From contig CAMGYJ010000002.1 of the NCBI GenBank assembly GCA_946122785.1, forward strand, positions 63,203,703 through 63,267,702: DNA of 64,000 nt. Direction: 5' to 3'. The notes beneath the pieces were generated by a model. It did no database searches, was not told where the DNA came from, and worked only from the letters and a program-made list of their open reading frames with translations. How positions within the stretch are numbered: the stretch's first letter is position 1; every line of letters begins with the position of its first letter. The position numbers and the translations under genes were made by a program. This document shows positions 11,401-22,466 of this stretch, in pieces. The stretch is from Linum tenue. Taxonomy: Eukaryota > Streptophyta > Magnoliopsida > Malpighiales > Linaceae.

Positions 11401-11671
11401 CGTCCAGGCACCACGGGGAAAACGCGTAGCCTTCCGAGATAACGACGACGCAGACCTCCGACCTCGCGATCGCCGCCTTGATCGACGGCGAGATCTCATT
11501 CCCTCTCTCCAGATCCACGGCGTCGAAGAAGGCGGCGACGTTTCTCCGCCGCAGCGCGGCGTAGAGGTGGCTGGCGAAGCCGTCGCGGGTGTCTCCGCCG
11601 CGGAAGCTGACGAAGACATCGAACTGGTTGTGGTGGTGGCGGCGGCGGTTGCTCTGCGGGAGCTGCGCCAT
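8447..11671 (-). CDS. TIR-NB-ARC-LRR (TNL) intracellular immune receptor
   Basis: Four exons on the minus strand: 11184-11671, 9971-11072, 9491-9796 and 8447-9286, all with GT-AG introns and matching phases, giving 911 aa. Residues 15-163 form the TIR domain (FDVFVSFRGGDTR; SPWCLDEI carries the conserved Glu of the NADase site). NB-ARC follows: P-loop GMGGIGKTT at 224-232, kinase-2 VLIVLDDV at 299-306, GSRIIVTGRD, the GLPL-equivalent GNPLAI, FLDIACFF, and MHD at 492-494. Exon 3 (531-632) carries the LRR entry segment (LTLLHWHGFPSASLPLKF). Exon 4 carries about eight LRRs. TIR in one exon, NB-ARC in the next and LRR after is the standard TNL layout. Family role: sensing pathogen effectors and producing nucleotide signals through EDS1. 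No frame break is seen, so it is probably functional. The specificity is unknown. Confidence 0.93.
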
Positions 11672-12404
11672 TCATGGTCGTGTGAGTGAAGATGGAGACC
11701 AAGGAGGAAGAGAGATATAAGAGAAGCCATTGACGAAGACTCGAGGAGGAAGGGTAAGAATGGGGAAGGTCTTCGGAAATTGACGGGATCAAATGAATTA
11801 CGCGTATTCTCCATCTTCTCCCCATGGAATCAAGAAGAAAAAACCCGTGGGTACTTTACTCCTCCGCCAATAGTCGGCACCCCACTTGGTTTACTGACCC
11901 GGAAATCGGAATTGACCCGGGTTCGGTCTTGACTCCTTGTTCATCTCCGGCAAACGTTAAACGAGTTCCTCCCAAAACCCACCCAAATGAATACAGAGCC
12001 AAGTTAACCTGCCGACGCCGCAAGTTTCTTCCTTTCCTTCCTTTCTCTGCCACGCCAAGACAAAACCGGCGCAAAGTAGGCACTTCCTTGGCTGCTCTCT
12101 GAAAGACGGTCTTAGTCAAGCTAGTGTCAGGTCTCGTTTGTATCTTCAGCAGTTCAGCTATGCAATTTATTTATTTTCCTTAAATCTTTGATTTCCACTC
12201 TCTATCAGGAACTGAGAAGTGCTAGTTTCCGGTGACATTCGAAAGGTACAAATGGGATACCGATGCAAAACAGTCGCAGCCGGAGACTGGCCAGATTGCT
12301 TCAGATTAGGTCTCAAGGTCTTTGTTCCGTCGATAAAGCACACATCTTGGAGGTATTTTTCACGGCTCTTTTCCTCTTGGACGCGTTCCTTGTATGCTTT
12401 TGTG
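11672..12404. other. TNL 5' flank and spacer
   Basis: Contains the TNL 5' UTR and promoter reading leftward. The segment 11700-12110 is GC-richer than its surroundings and open in several frames, but none looks like a real protein. Intron-like borders (ctctatcag at about 12208, and aaaggtac at about 12245) hint at a plus-strand spliced transcript. I could not support a product. Confidence 0.35.
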
Positions 12405-12862
12405 CAAGGTTGTCAACCCACGGGTTGATCCACGGGTCGACCCAATTTGATCCTGACCTGGTAAGAAAAATGGGCCGCACGCATCCGCTGGGCTGACCGC
12501 TATAAGGTACCGGGTTGAATGTCAAATTGTGTCATTTTTTTCTTTAGTTTGCGAAATGCGCCTATTTTCCAATTTTTCTTTTCGCCTAACTCAATCTTTT
12601 GAATACTAAGTTGAACATTTGAATATTTATGTTATAGAACTGTGTGTGAATTTTCACTATATGTTGGATCTAAGTACAATATGTTATTTTGGTGTAATAT
12701 TATATGTTATAACTCATATGTTAGATAAGATTTGATATCATTTATGAGGATAAATACAATATAATGACTCTTTCTATATTTCCGGGCCAAAACGGTTGAC
12801 CCATTAACCCTTGACCCACTAGCTCGACCGGGTCCGGGTCAACCCGCGGGTTGACAACCTTG
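12405..12862. mobile_element. Short non-autonomous hAT element (CAAGGTTGTCAA ends)
   Basis: Ends are CAAGGTTGTCAACCC and, from the right, CAAGGTTGTCAACCC again. The flanks carry a perfect 8-bp duplication CTTTTGTG (12397-12404 and 12863-12870). The subterminal regions are rich in ggtcgaccc/gggttgacc motifs and the centre is AT-rich. No coding capacity. Confidence 0.9.
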
Positions 12863-13510
12863 CTTTTGTGTGTTCTTTATCCACACATTCATGAAATACA
12901 TTTTCTATTTCATATATGGTCCCTACTGCCAACTCAACCACTTTTATTATTTCATTACTTAACTATTTCATTTCATCTCCATCAATGAAATACACTTTCT
13001 ATTTCATTTGGGGCCCAATTAATTTTTAATACAACTAAATTTCACCACTTACCTTCCCATCCCCACATTTCCTTCTTCCTTATTCAGCTAACGGGACCCG
13101 CTCATTCCTCATGTCTCTCTCTCACCCATTTCATTTAGTGGGAGACTTCATTTGGGAAACACCCTCCCACATCCATGAAATTGGTTTATGAAATGCCACA
13201 TCACTTTATGAGCGCGAGACTCTGGCGTAGATTCCCTCGATTTTGATCACTCCAGATCCTGTATAACCCTAGATCGACCTTGACAAGAACAAGTGAGAAG
13301 AATATGAGGAAAGTTGAAAGTGAATCGATGAAGGGGATCGAATTACTTCCCCTTTGTGTTTGCCAAACGACAACGAATCTGAGATGTGGTATGGGCTGGG
13401 CCTGTCTTATTTAATTTGTGAATTCTAATCAGGGCCTGCTTCTCTATTTGACACGCAGCGTTTTATGAACCAAATATCCTTCTCCTCTTCTCAAGCAAAC
13501 TCGATTAACC
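12863..13510. other. Spacer with repeated atttcat(tt) motifs
   Basis: AT-rich spacer. Between about 12890 and 13200 the phrase ttcatgaaatacattttctatttcat and close variants recur several times, which suggests a degraded MITE or small repeat, but no clean terminal repeat or duplication could be fixed. No gene seen. Confidence 0.35.
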
Positions 13511-14108
13511 TGCTCTGCACAAGAGCTAACCAAAAACCAAACGAAGAACACAAAAGAAAACTAGAAAACTGTAAACCAGTGAATCAAAACACAATTGGAC
13601 ACAGACACGATATTTTTACGTGGTATCCGGTGCTAGGTGATTAATGAACCTAACACCGACTAATCCACGGTAGGAGACTCTCTTCTTGAGATCTCCTACT
13701 TAATCACTATGATTGAGTTTCTCTTACAGACTTGGTGAATCCAGAATCAGCTCCCTGCTGATCGACCAATTGCCTTTCTTCTGGTGATTCAAACTCCCTG
13801 TTTAATCACCGTAGTTTTTCCGCTAATCTCCCTGACTTGCTACAACGATTTCACACAAAAGACTACAGCTCTCTTAGTACTCTGTTTTGTTGAATCGCTT
13901 AGGAAAAACTTAGCTGCTACTAATCTCTCATTCAACCTATATACTGCTGTGGATTTGAGAGCCGTTGAGGATGAATCAGCCTGATGAAGGCAAGTAATTT
14001 ATTCTTTCCTTTTATGCTTGATCATGATCTACACAGCTAGCCAGCTTTCCTTATTTGTCTTTTCATCCTTCGTGACGTGATGCATTATGCAACTTCCTTC
14101 TCTCAACA
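13511..14108 (-). repeat. Candidate 3' LTR of the truncated copia element
   Basis: The right boundary is fixed by the polypurine tract next to TGTTGAG. The left boundary, at TGCTCTGCAC (13511), is inferred from the expected TG...CA termini and has no second LTR for confirmation. It is 598 bp by this reading. Confidence 0.55.
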
Positions 14109-14396
14109 TTCTCCCCCTAAGCATGTCATTTGCTCTAATGTGTTGATCCGTAATTCACCTGCACATCTTAACAAATGATTGGTGCAGCCTGTCCTATACA
14201 AACCATTCATTCATAGGCACAACGAAATACTAGATACAAGGAAGTTCGTTTTATTCGAAAAGACTTTAGAAATCACTCAACTCATTCAAATACTGACACT
14301 ATGATCGACAGGGTTTCAAAACACAATGACCGACAAAACTTCAAAGCTACCCTATCTGGATTTTCCTTATGAACTCCCCTAGACTGGTTCTCCACT

Positions 14397-15518
14397 TCAA
14401 AAATCATACTCGGGTGGAGATTCATAATCAGATATTCCTTCTGTTTCTTCATCCTGAGAGGTTGAAGAAGCAGACTCCTTTGCCCTCTTGATCTGAGCAT
14501 GATGAAACTCTAAACCAATTAGTTCCTTGCGCTTGATAGCAGTGATTCTGTCAAGTACTGTAGACACAACCTCCAGGAGTGCAGGAACCAATTGGCCATT
14601 AGATGTTGCAGGAGCAGCCTCCACATAAGCAAGGGTATCAGCAGACTCTCCCCCTGAGCAAATGACAGGCTTTCTCCTACCAACTTGGGCATCAACACGA
14701 GTAAGGATGTGTTGAGCACGTAGGTCCTCTCGGACATCACACACAATTAGCTTATCACGAAGATCAATCCCTATCCTATGGAGAAGACGTGTGATTTGAG
14801 GACCAAATGGGAGAGGACTAGAGTAATTCTCGTCACCATAGTTGATCATATGAGCAAACATAAGTGCAGAGAAGTTGAGTTGGATTCCATCGCGAGCATT
14901 GGCCATAATCCAAGCATCAGCAGGATGTACAAGTTCATTTGGTGATATACTGCGAGGGAGCAGTATCCTTGTGATGAAGAAGTGAAGTACCTTGAACCGA
15001 TCAGCAAGACGACCAGCAGACAACATGGAGGGATAGTACCTCCCAATATCATGAGTAAGGGATTCCATGGCAGAACCGAAGTCAAAGACAATGGAGGCAA
15101 AATCATCATTTGTGGCGGCAGAAGACCCAAGACAGGGGAGATCAAGAGTTTGAGCCATGAGGGAAGCTGTAACCTTGATTTCATGATTGTACACCACAGT
15201 GGTGAAAAAGGTAGGGCTGGAGCCAGGCCCACGCTTCAGACTAGCATAAAACATTCTGACTCCTTCAGGACACTGATTGAAACGTTGATTCTCAAAAAGA
15301 GAATCCCAGCCAACCTTGTGAATGAGACTAGGAATGTCAAGATCATACTTTCTGAAGGCAGAAGGTTGAATGGGAAATGACGGATAGAGAGGACGATTGT
15401 GAAAGTATTTGAGATACCTAAGGTATCGAGAAAGCTTATAGAATCCATGATTGTTGAAGGTGGCAGCAGGGTGCAGTGGAGAGTTGTTTGGGGCCATTGT
15501 AGAGAGGTATGAAAGCAA
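14397..15518 (-). CDS. Retroelement-associated ORF of the putative plant transposon protein type
   Basis: An uninterrupted frame of 373 codons (an alternative start MAPNNSPLHP lies 7 codons in). Features: YLRYLKYFHNRPLYPSFPI near the N-terminus; VGWDSLFENQR; GVRMFYASL; the EIKVTASLMAQTLDLP segment; LADRFKVLHFFITRILLPR; SALMFAHMI; LPFGPQITRLLHRIGIDL; and an acidic, serine-rich tail. This order matches the plant family named putative plant transposon protein, found in many plant genomes inside retroelements. Its function is not known. It sits downstream of RNase H in the same sense, so it would be expressed from the element's transcript as an additional ORF. The intact frame in an otherwise truncated element suggests recent decay. 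Confidence 0.65.
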   Translation of the reverse strand: MLSYLSTMAPNNSPLHPAATFNNHGFYKLSRYLRYLKYFHNRPLYPSFPIQPSAFRKYDLDIPSLIHKVGWDSLFENQRFNQCPEGVRMFYASLKRGPGSSPTFFTTVVYNHEIKVTASLMAQTLDLPCLGSSAATNDDFASIVFDFGSAMESLTHDIGRYYPSMLSAGRLADRFKVLHFFITRILLPRSISPNELVHPADAWIMANARDGIQLNFSALMFAHMINYGDENYSSPLPFGPQITRLLHRIGIDLRDKLIVCDVREDLRAQHILTRVDAQVGRRKPVICSGGESADTLAYVEAAPATSNGQLVPALLEVVSTVLDRITAIKRKELIGLEFHHAQIKRAKESASSTSQDEETEGISDYESPPEYDF

Positions 15519-15679
15519 AGGGAAAAGGTTCTGAGTTGATGGTTCGAAGGCAAAGGGTTGAGGGTGATTATATAGAGTAGAAGTAGGGTGGAAGTGGAAA
15601 GAATACGAGTGTAAGGAAGGGAAGGATTAGGGAAGACAGATATGGCAATAGGAAATGAGAGAAAGAAATCTTGTAGATT

Positions 15680-15928
15680 TCAGAAGATTTCAGAGATTTC
15701 TTCCATCGAGAAGAGGCCCAGTTCTCTCCTAATGGGAATAAATTTGTCGGCTCCCAAAGGCTTAGTGAAGATATCAGCCCACTGAAAATCAGTGCTAATA
15801 AATTCAAGATGTATTTTCCCTTCCTGGACTAGATCTCTAATGAAATGATATCTAACCTCTATATGCTTAGTCCTAGAATGCTGAATGGGATTCTTTGTCA
15901 TGTTAATAGCACTGGTGTTATCACACAT
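15680..15928 (-). pseudogene. Copia RNase H C-terminal fragment
   Basis: Encodes CDNTSAINMTKNP, then HSRTKHIEVRYHFIRD, then STDFQWADIFTKPLG, the highly conserved end of copia RNase H (active-site CDN, and the ADIFTKPL signature). The N-terminal side is cut off at about 15928. It ends with a stop at 15680. Confidence 0.88.
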
Positions 15929-15930
15929 GG

Positions 15931-16742
15931 GATTTTTTACAAGTCTTTCGTTTCTTATTTTGGTTTATGAGTCATCAAGGGCATTTTGGTAAAATTAGTA
16001 CCCGGTCGGGTTAGGGTGTGTCATGGTTCGAGTGGTTAACTGCTCGGACGGATGAACTTGACAGTCGATTTAAAACTTCTAGCCACTAGTCTAATAAAAT
16101 TTGGATTCTAGGCTTTGAACCCAGGTCACACACAAAAATTGGTGTTATCATTATTTTGTGTTATGTTAATATCAATGTTTTAGAAACCCTAGCATGTCAG
16201 CTGGTCGGACTAAAAATATCGGGTACCTTACCCCACACGTTAGGTGAAACGGTTGAACCATAATTTAACTATGATTTTAGTACAAAATACCATACCACTA
16301 ACTTTACCGGTATAACTTTCGGTACGGTCTCACAATCATTGATTCATTGATGCCCCCACTGCCGGTTCAGGGATTACTCGATCCTGGTTCAGGCGGAGAA
16401 AGAAGATGCTTCAGGGATGCTCCCGTTGCTGGATGCGTCTTCGTCGACGAGAAGAATGAATTAGGAGAGGGTATGAGTTTTCTTTGACAGTGGAAGACTC
16501 CAATGTGGGAGGGATGGTAGTAGAGTTTCATTATTAGTTAGGGGTAGTTGGGTCATTTCTGACCAAATTTTACGGTGAGAAAATAGAATATCCAATGAAA
16601 GGGTATTTCCGTTACATAATAATAATACAATTGTAAAATAGTATAAGGGTATGTTTGTTAATTCATAATAGTAGAGGGACAAAAAATGTTTTTATCCCTT
16701 TAAGAAATATATTATGTTGGAGAGCATTAAAATTTCTGAATC
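15931..16742. other. Spacer with a possible tRNA-derived SINE
   Basis: No gene is seen. At 16020-16135 a stretch resembles RNA polymerase III internal promoters: an A-box-like tggttcgagtgg (about 16024) and, about 90 bp on, a B-box-like ctttgaaccc (about 16115), within a repeat-like context. Both boxes are imperfect and no A-rich tail or target duplication was found, so this is a weak call. Confidence 0.25.
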
Positions 16743-17436
16743 GCTATTCGTCGCCCTAAAATTCAAATTTTATCGCCCTAAAATGCATTAAATTGACACA
16801 TTTACCCTCTAGCCCTAATTTCTAACCAAATAACAATAAGGTTACTGGTCATCTTCCTCCATGAGAGAGATCGCTTCTTCATTTTGGTTAACACGGAAAC
16901 TTCCTCCTTAGAAATGTATTTCAACCGCTTCTCAAAATCATCGTCGTCGTGTAGTCTAGAAATAGTATTATAAACCCTATACATAATCCCCTTGCGATTT
17001 TTCTTATCGGTTGCGGCATTAACCGCCTCCTAGTACTCACTCTCCACCTTGTTGTTCGGCTTCTCCTCCCCCATTGTTATTCTCCCTCTCCGATCGCCTC
17101 CTCTTACAGGTCGTAATTCCGGTGGCTTGATTCCGACTCTCAAATTTGAATTAACGACGGAACAATCACGAGGAATGGAGACCGATGGATAAGGCGAGAA
17201 CGATAGATTAACCAACAAGATAACAGAAAACGTAGAAGAAAGTACAGGAAACGGAACGGACCGTGTTACCGCCGGCAGCACAAGAAAGTTCCCTAGCTTG
17301 ATTGAATAATGTATAGTTTCTCTGTGTTTGTTTTAGCATTCATATGTTTTGAAAAACAAATATTAAACTAAGGATAATTAAGTGATTTCGATAAAAATTA
17401 AGGCGACAAATGAGGTATTTTAGGACGACGAATAAC
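16743..17436. mobile_element. Inverted-repeat element of unassigned class
   Basis: The left end GCTATTCGTCGCCCTAAAAT matches the inward-read right end GTTATTCGTCGTCCTAAAAT at 18 of 20 positions. No convincing target duplication was found on either side, so the superfamily is open (a MULE-like or degraded element is possible). The interior (17030-17281) is GC-richer and open on the minus strand, but that peptide is not recognised and may be a captured fragment. Confidence 0.45.
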
Positions 17437-17796
17437 AATGTCCTAAAATTTTGGAGGTTTAAGACTTTAAATCATCCTATGTTTATGAGTTATGTATTTT
17501 ATTTTAAATTTTAAATTTAGTGTATTACTATGAGCTGCTCATCACACCAGTTCAATTCTGATAACATTGTTCAATACTTTTTGATTAATTGGAGATCCTA
17601 CATAATAAGAAACAGAAAGAGATCCCTATTTGTTGACCCGCTCCTTAAGAAAGCAGAATATCTTGTCGTAATAGCTAGTCAAACCCAAAGATAAAACAAG
17701 AAAACCACCACAGGAAGAGAACGACCAAATTGAAGTCACCAAAAAAAAAAAAAAAAAGGACATGCGAGTGCTAGTTTCTTTTATACAAAACGAGTT

Positions 17797-20700
17797 CTAC
17801 TGCTTGTTCTTGTTCTTGGCATGTCTTTCACAGAAGGCTTTAATCCTCCCAAGCGCAACTTCTAGCGTTGCAGGCTCGATCGCAAACGTTATCCGAAGCC
17901 AACCCTTCTGTCCCACAGTCGTGCCTGCAGCAGCCCCATCAAGCACAGCAATCAATCCACAATTTCCATCCCAATTTAATTTCATGGATGCAGAAATGTA
18001 AGTGGCTGTGTTCATCAAAGTTACCTGGTAGAATTATGACAGATTCCTCCTTTGCTAGTTTGAGACAGAAATCCATATCATCCTTAATCCCCTCCAGTTC
18101 TGAGCACTCCAGTTTCACCTATAATGATACAAGATTTGTCCAATTAACTCCTAATAAGCAGCTGGATACACCCACAAACAGTTTATAGCGTGAGTTGCAG
18201 CACTACTCACCATGGCAAACATGGAACCTTCTGGTTTCTTGGGACAAGTGATACAAGCAATGTCCTCAAGCCTCTCGTAGCATAGATCTACAGCCTCTCT
18301 TAACAACCCATTGATTCTCGCAAAGAAACTCTCTTTAGTGTTGGCCAATATCTGAGGAACTGCAGCCTGCAATCAGAATAAGGAACGAGTTTTTATCTCA
18401 AATAACTCGAGAATTTGAATGTTTATTGAAGTATTATTTGAGTGTATCATCACTAACCTGAATGAAGGTTGGAGGATCAGGAGAGGTGTTGAGCGAGCCT
18501 CGAATCAAATCAACAAACTGGACCAAAAACAGAGAGAAACCCAATTTGTCAATTAATCAATGAGAAAAAGAGTGACTAACCAGAAAAAAATTTCAATCGT
18601 GGAAAATTGATTGATTGACAAGAAGGGTTGGTTTAAAGAGGCAAACCCCTGAATTTCTGAGAACGTTGTTGGGATCACTAATCACCAGCCACCCGAGCCT
18701 CCACCCAGGAACAATCCACCGCTTCGAAATCGACCCGAGCGTGATAACCGGCGCAATCGACCCGAAAACCCCCATCGCCACAAACGGGTTGGACCCGAAC
18801 GCGAGGTGCCCATAGACCTCGTCGGCGATCACCAGAATCCCTAGCTTTCTCGCGGTCTCGGCGATCTTCTTGAGGTGCTCGTAGCTGTAGACGTTCCCGC
18901 ATGGGTTCCCCGGGTTGACGATGACGATGGCGGCGGTGTTGTGGTCGGTCAGGGACTCGACGGCTTCCAGATCGACCTCCCAGCCGTGGTCGGAGAGGAG
19001 GCCGTAGTGGCGGACCTCGAGGTTTCTGTTGGCGGCGCAGGCGTCGTAGTATGGGTAGCCGGGTCGGGGCAGGAGGATGTTGGATCCGGGTCGGGCGAGG
19101 GTGGTGAGGGTGACTTCGATGGCGTGGGCGCAGCCGAGGGTCATGAACACGTCTTCAGGGGAGAGCTCGTAGGGGAGGCCATTGTTGAGGTATCCTGCGA
19201 TTGCCCTGTCATTGGCAAATGGAAACACCAAGAACAAACGTTAGTACGTTACAATCACGAGGAAGGCCAACTTTTGGGCTTGCGCAGAAGTCAGCATCAA
19301 AGTAGCCCAGCTAGAAACATAAGAGTCCAGGCCTGTAGGATACGGGACAGACACACTTTTAATTGGTGGACCTAGCCCGGCCCAGGATTTGAACTTCCCG
19401 TCCCTTATTTAATTATTTATAACGGAGAATTTACGTTTTCAACTAGATAAACAATTTTTTTTGAAGAAACCTAGATAAACCATTGAACCGGGGGAAAAAA
19501 TCTAGGGGTCGTTTGGATTAGTGTTTCTAATGAGGGATTTGAGCACAATCCCTCACAATGAGAGATTTTAATTAAAATCACTCGTTTGGGAAATAATTTT
19601 TCGATTAGAGATTTTAAACATTCAGAATTTCAGAAACCCACATTTGTGGGATTGTGAAATAGCTGATGACCACCAGCTATTTTGAAATCCCTCAATATTT
19701 TGCCAATTTATTCCATATATGCCCATACTATTTTTCTGAAAATCCAACTCTACCCTTCTTCTATTAACCCTTCGTAACTCTGCATCTCCTTCGATTCTGT
19801 CTCTCTGTCGCAGCTGCGGATGCGAGCATATGTTCTACTCCTACCCAAACGAAGCAGCTCGAAGACGAGGGAGTGGCTGCCGCCGAGTGCTGACCGGCGG
19901 CGACTCAGCTTCGCGGCGTAGGAAATCTGCGGCGACCAAACATTCTTCGATCTGGTGAGTTTGCGCCTCGGAACCTTCATTCTCCGTTCTTCCTCCTTCG
20001 CTCCTCTCGGGTTCTGGGTTTATTATAGCTTGATTGTGGTTGTTTGCCGAAGTATAGCAGAGGTACCAACAAATCGTTTCTCGTCTCGTGGTTGCTTGAT
20101 TCTGGGTTTATACTTTATAGATTGGTTGTCGTTGCTTCTCTGATTTGTTTGTGGCGGCAACATAGTAGTACTCGATTTTGGTTTATTTCAGAGTTAAATG
20201 GAAACAAATGCAATATTGCCGTTGTTCCTTTTCATGGCAATAGACAAATAAATGAACAAAAATGCAGTCTTGCTACTGCTTCTTTTCATGACAGACAGTA
20301 TAAGGACAGATAAATGGAAACAATGCAATCTTGATGCTGCTTCTTGCTACTGCTAAATGGAAACAAATTCATAAACAACACATGCAAAGGAAGAAAGCTC
20401 CAGCAAGGAGAGTGACGTGTGTAATGGCGGAGAAGAAACAGGATACGTGTAGATATATATATTTAAGGGTAAATTTGTGACTTTACATTTTCATTATAAA
20501 ATCCCACATTTGTTGCCAAACAAGTGATTTGGTGAAAATCTCACTCAATTCTCTTGAATTAAAAACCTGGGTTTTACAAATGAGTGATTTGATCTTAAAT
20601 TCCTCATAAATCACTCATATTAAATTTCCTAATCCAAACGACCCCCTAAAGAAATTAAATGTTGATTGGTTTGTATGGTGAAAGAAAGCCCAATATAGGT

Positions 20701-22466
20701 ATATGCACTGTACACTAAAGAAAATCGCAGAGCCCAGCCAGGCCCACCTCCGATTACCAAGTTTCACCGTCGGCAGTAAAAAATAAATGTGTCACGTGAA
20801 AGCTGTGAGGGAGGACCAGCAAAAATCGGGGCCTAAATTGGGGGATACGGACTTTGTCTTCTTCCACCCCTAACGTGTTCCTTAAATTATTACGCTCGCC
20901 CTTTCCTCGACTCTTCTCCTACTAATAATATCTCTAATTTCCATTTTTCATTTATTCTACTTAATATTTATTAGTTCATTCTTTTAATCCCACATTCAAA
21001 AATATTTGTATTTGACCAATGAGCAACCCACTTGTGTACTTGATCTACGAGGACACGTCACTGTAGAATATATAACGATGGAATGGAATCTCATCTTGAC
21101 CAAAAATGTTGATGATATAGTATGTATATATCATTATTACGACATTATTTTCTATGGAAAAGGACAAGTCTCAGCTATCTGCTACTACTCTTCCAATTCT
21201 GTAGGTTGTTTGTTAATGCTAACAATTAATTAATATTTAAAGGGTTTCTTTGTTCAAATTAATGTTTTCCAGCAAGGTGATTTTATTAATTTTGTGGATT
21301 CTTTTGAACAGCTAGTCCTTAAGATAAGGGATGGTTGGTGACACAATAGTACAATTAATTTTAAGCCGTCTTCCACGAGGGTTAATGAAATATATTCACT
21401 CCCAGAGATTCCCTTTCCAAAATTTAAAACTAAAACAATCGCTTCACTCGAGATATGGAATATGCTCTATATTTCAACTCTTTATTGTGAATAATAAATA
21501 TATATGTACGTTTCCAGCAAGGGCAAAAAAAAATAAATTGATTGCTTAAATCAGAATGGTAGTACGAAGAAAGAAGGGAAAGAAAGAAGATATCACTCTT
21601 CCTTTTTTAATATAAAGGAAAACGCGTTACGTTTTATGATTCGATTTAGGGGGGGAACACAATTTACTGTTTGATTTCTAACCTTAAATATGAGCACGCG
21701 AAATTGCCATAATTAATTTTCATACAAATAAAGACTATTTCTTGACGTTTAGGGTAAAAGTTAAACCCATAACTGACCTTGTACATAAATGACTCCAAAT
21801 TATCTTCTAATAACTGTTGTTTTTTTTCAAAAAAGGAATGGATGACAGATGACTGCAAATCTCCACAAAAAAATGAGTTCGGATGTCAACACTTTTTTTC
21901 CTTTTCATGCGAGCTCGGACAAATCTAAACGATTGCAATGAGAAATAGCTAACAATCGCTTTCGCAACGCTCTCAATGCACCCTAATCGCAGTTCCTACG
22001 TTTCGTATACCAACTTAATCTAGAAAAAAGCTTGTAACAACTTAAAAAATTCGAAATTTGAAACCAACAACCAACCATCGAATAGAAGCACACAAAATTT
22101 GTGACTAATGTTAGAAATAAAAATAAAAAAAAAGAGTTGGAAGATGGATAGGCAGACTGACCTTCTAGCCGGAAGAATGCCGGCGGACGGACCATAGGAG
22201 TTGAACTTGCCGGACCGGACCGCATCGACAATGGCGTCTTCCGCCGCCGAGTCGGTACGGAAACAAGGGAACGACGAAGGGTCGCCGTGGCCCAGCTCTA
22301 TCAGCGGCCTCTGGTCTTCCTTGTTCAGGTTGTCCATCAGAGCGAACCGGACCTCCCGGATTGTGGCTACCGCCGCCTTTGACCGCGCTTTGCCGTTGCC
22401 GTTGCCGTTTGCAGCGCCGTTCGCCGCCGCCTGAAAATGCCAGACTTTCTTCGTTCCGTTTTCCAT
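17797..22466 (-). CDS. Tyrosine aminotransferase-like PLP enzyme, copy 1
   Basis: Six exons on the minus strand: 22162-22466, 18647-19205, 18458-18517, 18211-18366, 18025-18118 and 17797-17924. All borders are GT-AG and the phases agree, giving 433 aa. It belongs to the fold-type I tyrosine/nicotianamine aminotransferase family. Seen: [11 protein letters not shown] near the N-terminus, NPGNPCG at 199-205, ADEVY at 229-233 (Asp and Tyr contact PLP), SISKRW with the Schiff-base lysine at 263, and [10 protein letters not shown] with the substrate-carboxylate arginine at 402. The usual length is about 420 aa. Family role: moves the amino group of tyrosine to 2-oxoglutarate, giving 4-hydroxyphenylpyruvate for tyrosine breakdown and tocopherol/plastoquinone synthesis. 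The true substrate may differ. Intron 1 is about 2.96 kb and contains a PIF/Harbinger-like element (19505-20645). A paralogue lies at 33315-35169. Confidence 0.93.
19505..20645. mobile_element. PIF/Harbinger-like (Tourist-type) element with GC-rich interior, in TAT intron 1
   Basis: Perfect 17-bp terminal inverted repeat GGGGTCGTTTGGATTAG (19505-19521, complement at 20629-20645), flanked by a 3-bp duplication CTA. Outer parts share sequence with the 277-bp element at 59450-59726, including the agctgatgaccaccagct hairpin near 19660 and the aaatcccacatttgt motif. The middle (about 19770-20000) is GC-rich and contains gene-like sequence absent from the small relative, as if a 5' exon or UTR had been picked up. 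No transposase. Confidence 0.8.

Larger units (their letters stand above)
13511..15930 (-). mobile_element. 5'-truncated copia retrotransposon with extra 3' ORF
   Basis: In minus-strand order the element has the C-terminal end of RNase H (15928-15680), then a separate ORF (15518-14397), then a polypurine tract AGGGGGAGAA (about 14110-14119) abutting the 3' LTR (13511-14108, starting TGTTGAGAG and ending AGAGCA in element sense). Everything upstream of RNase H, including the 5' LTR, is missing at about 15930, so no target duplication can be read. An ORF between RNase H and the 3' LTR is unusual for simple copia elements. Confidence 0.75.

Noticed and set aside
11276..11825. Long frames opposite and beside the TIR exon
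   Set aside because: They are shadows caused by high GC in the TIR exon; only the TIR frame encodes conserved motifs and splices correctly.
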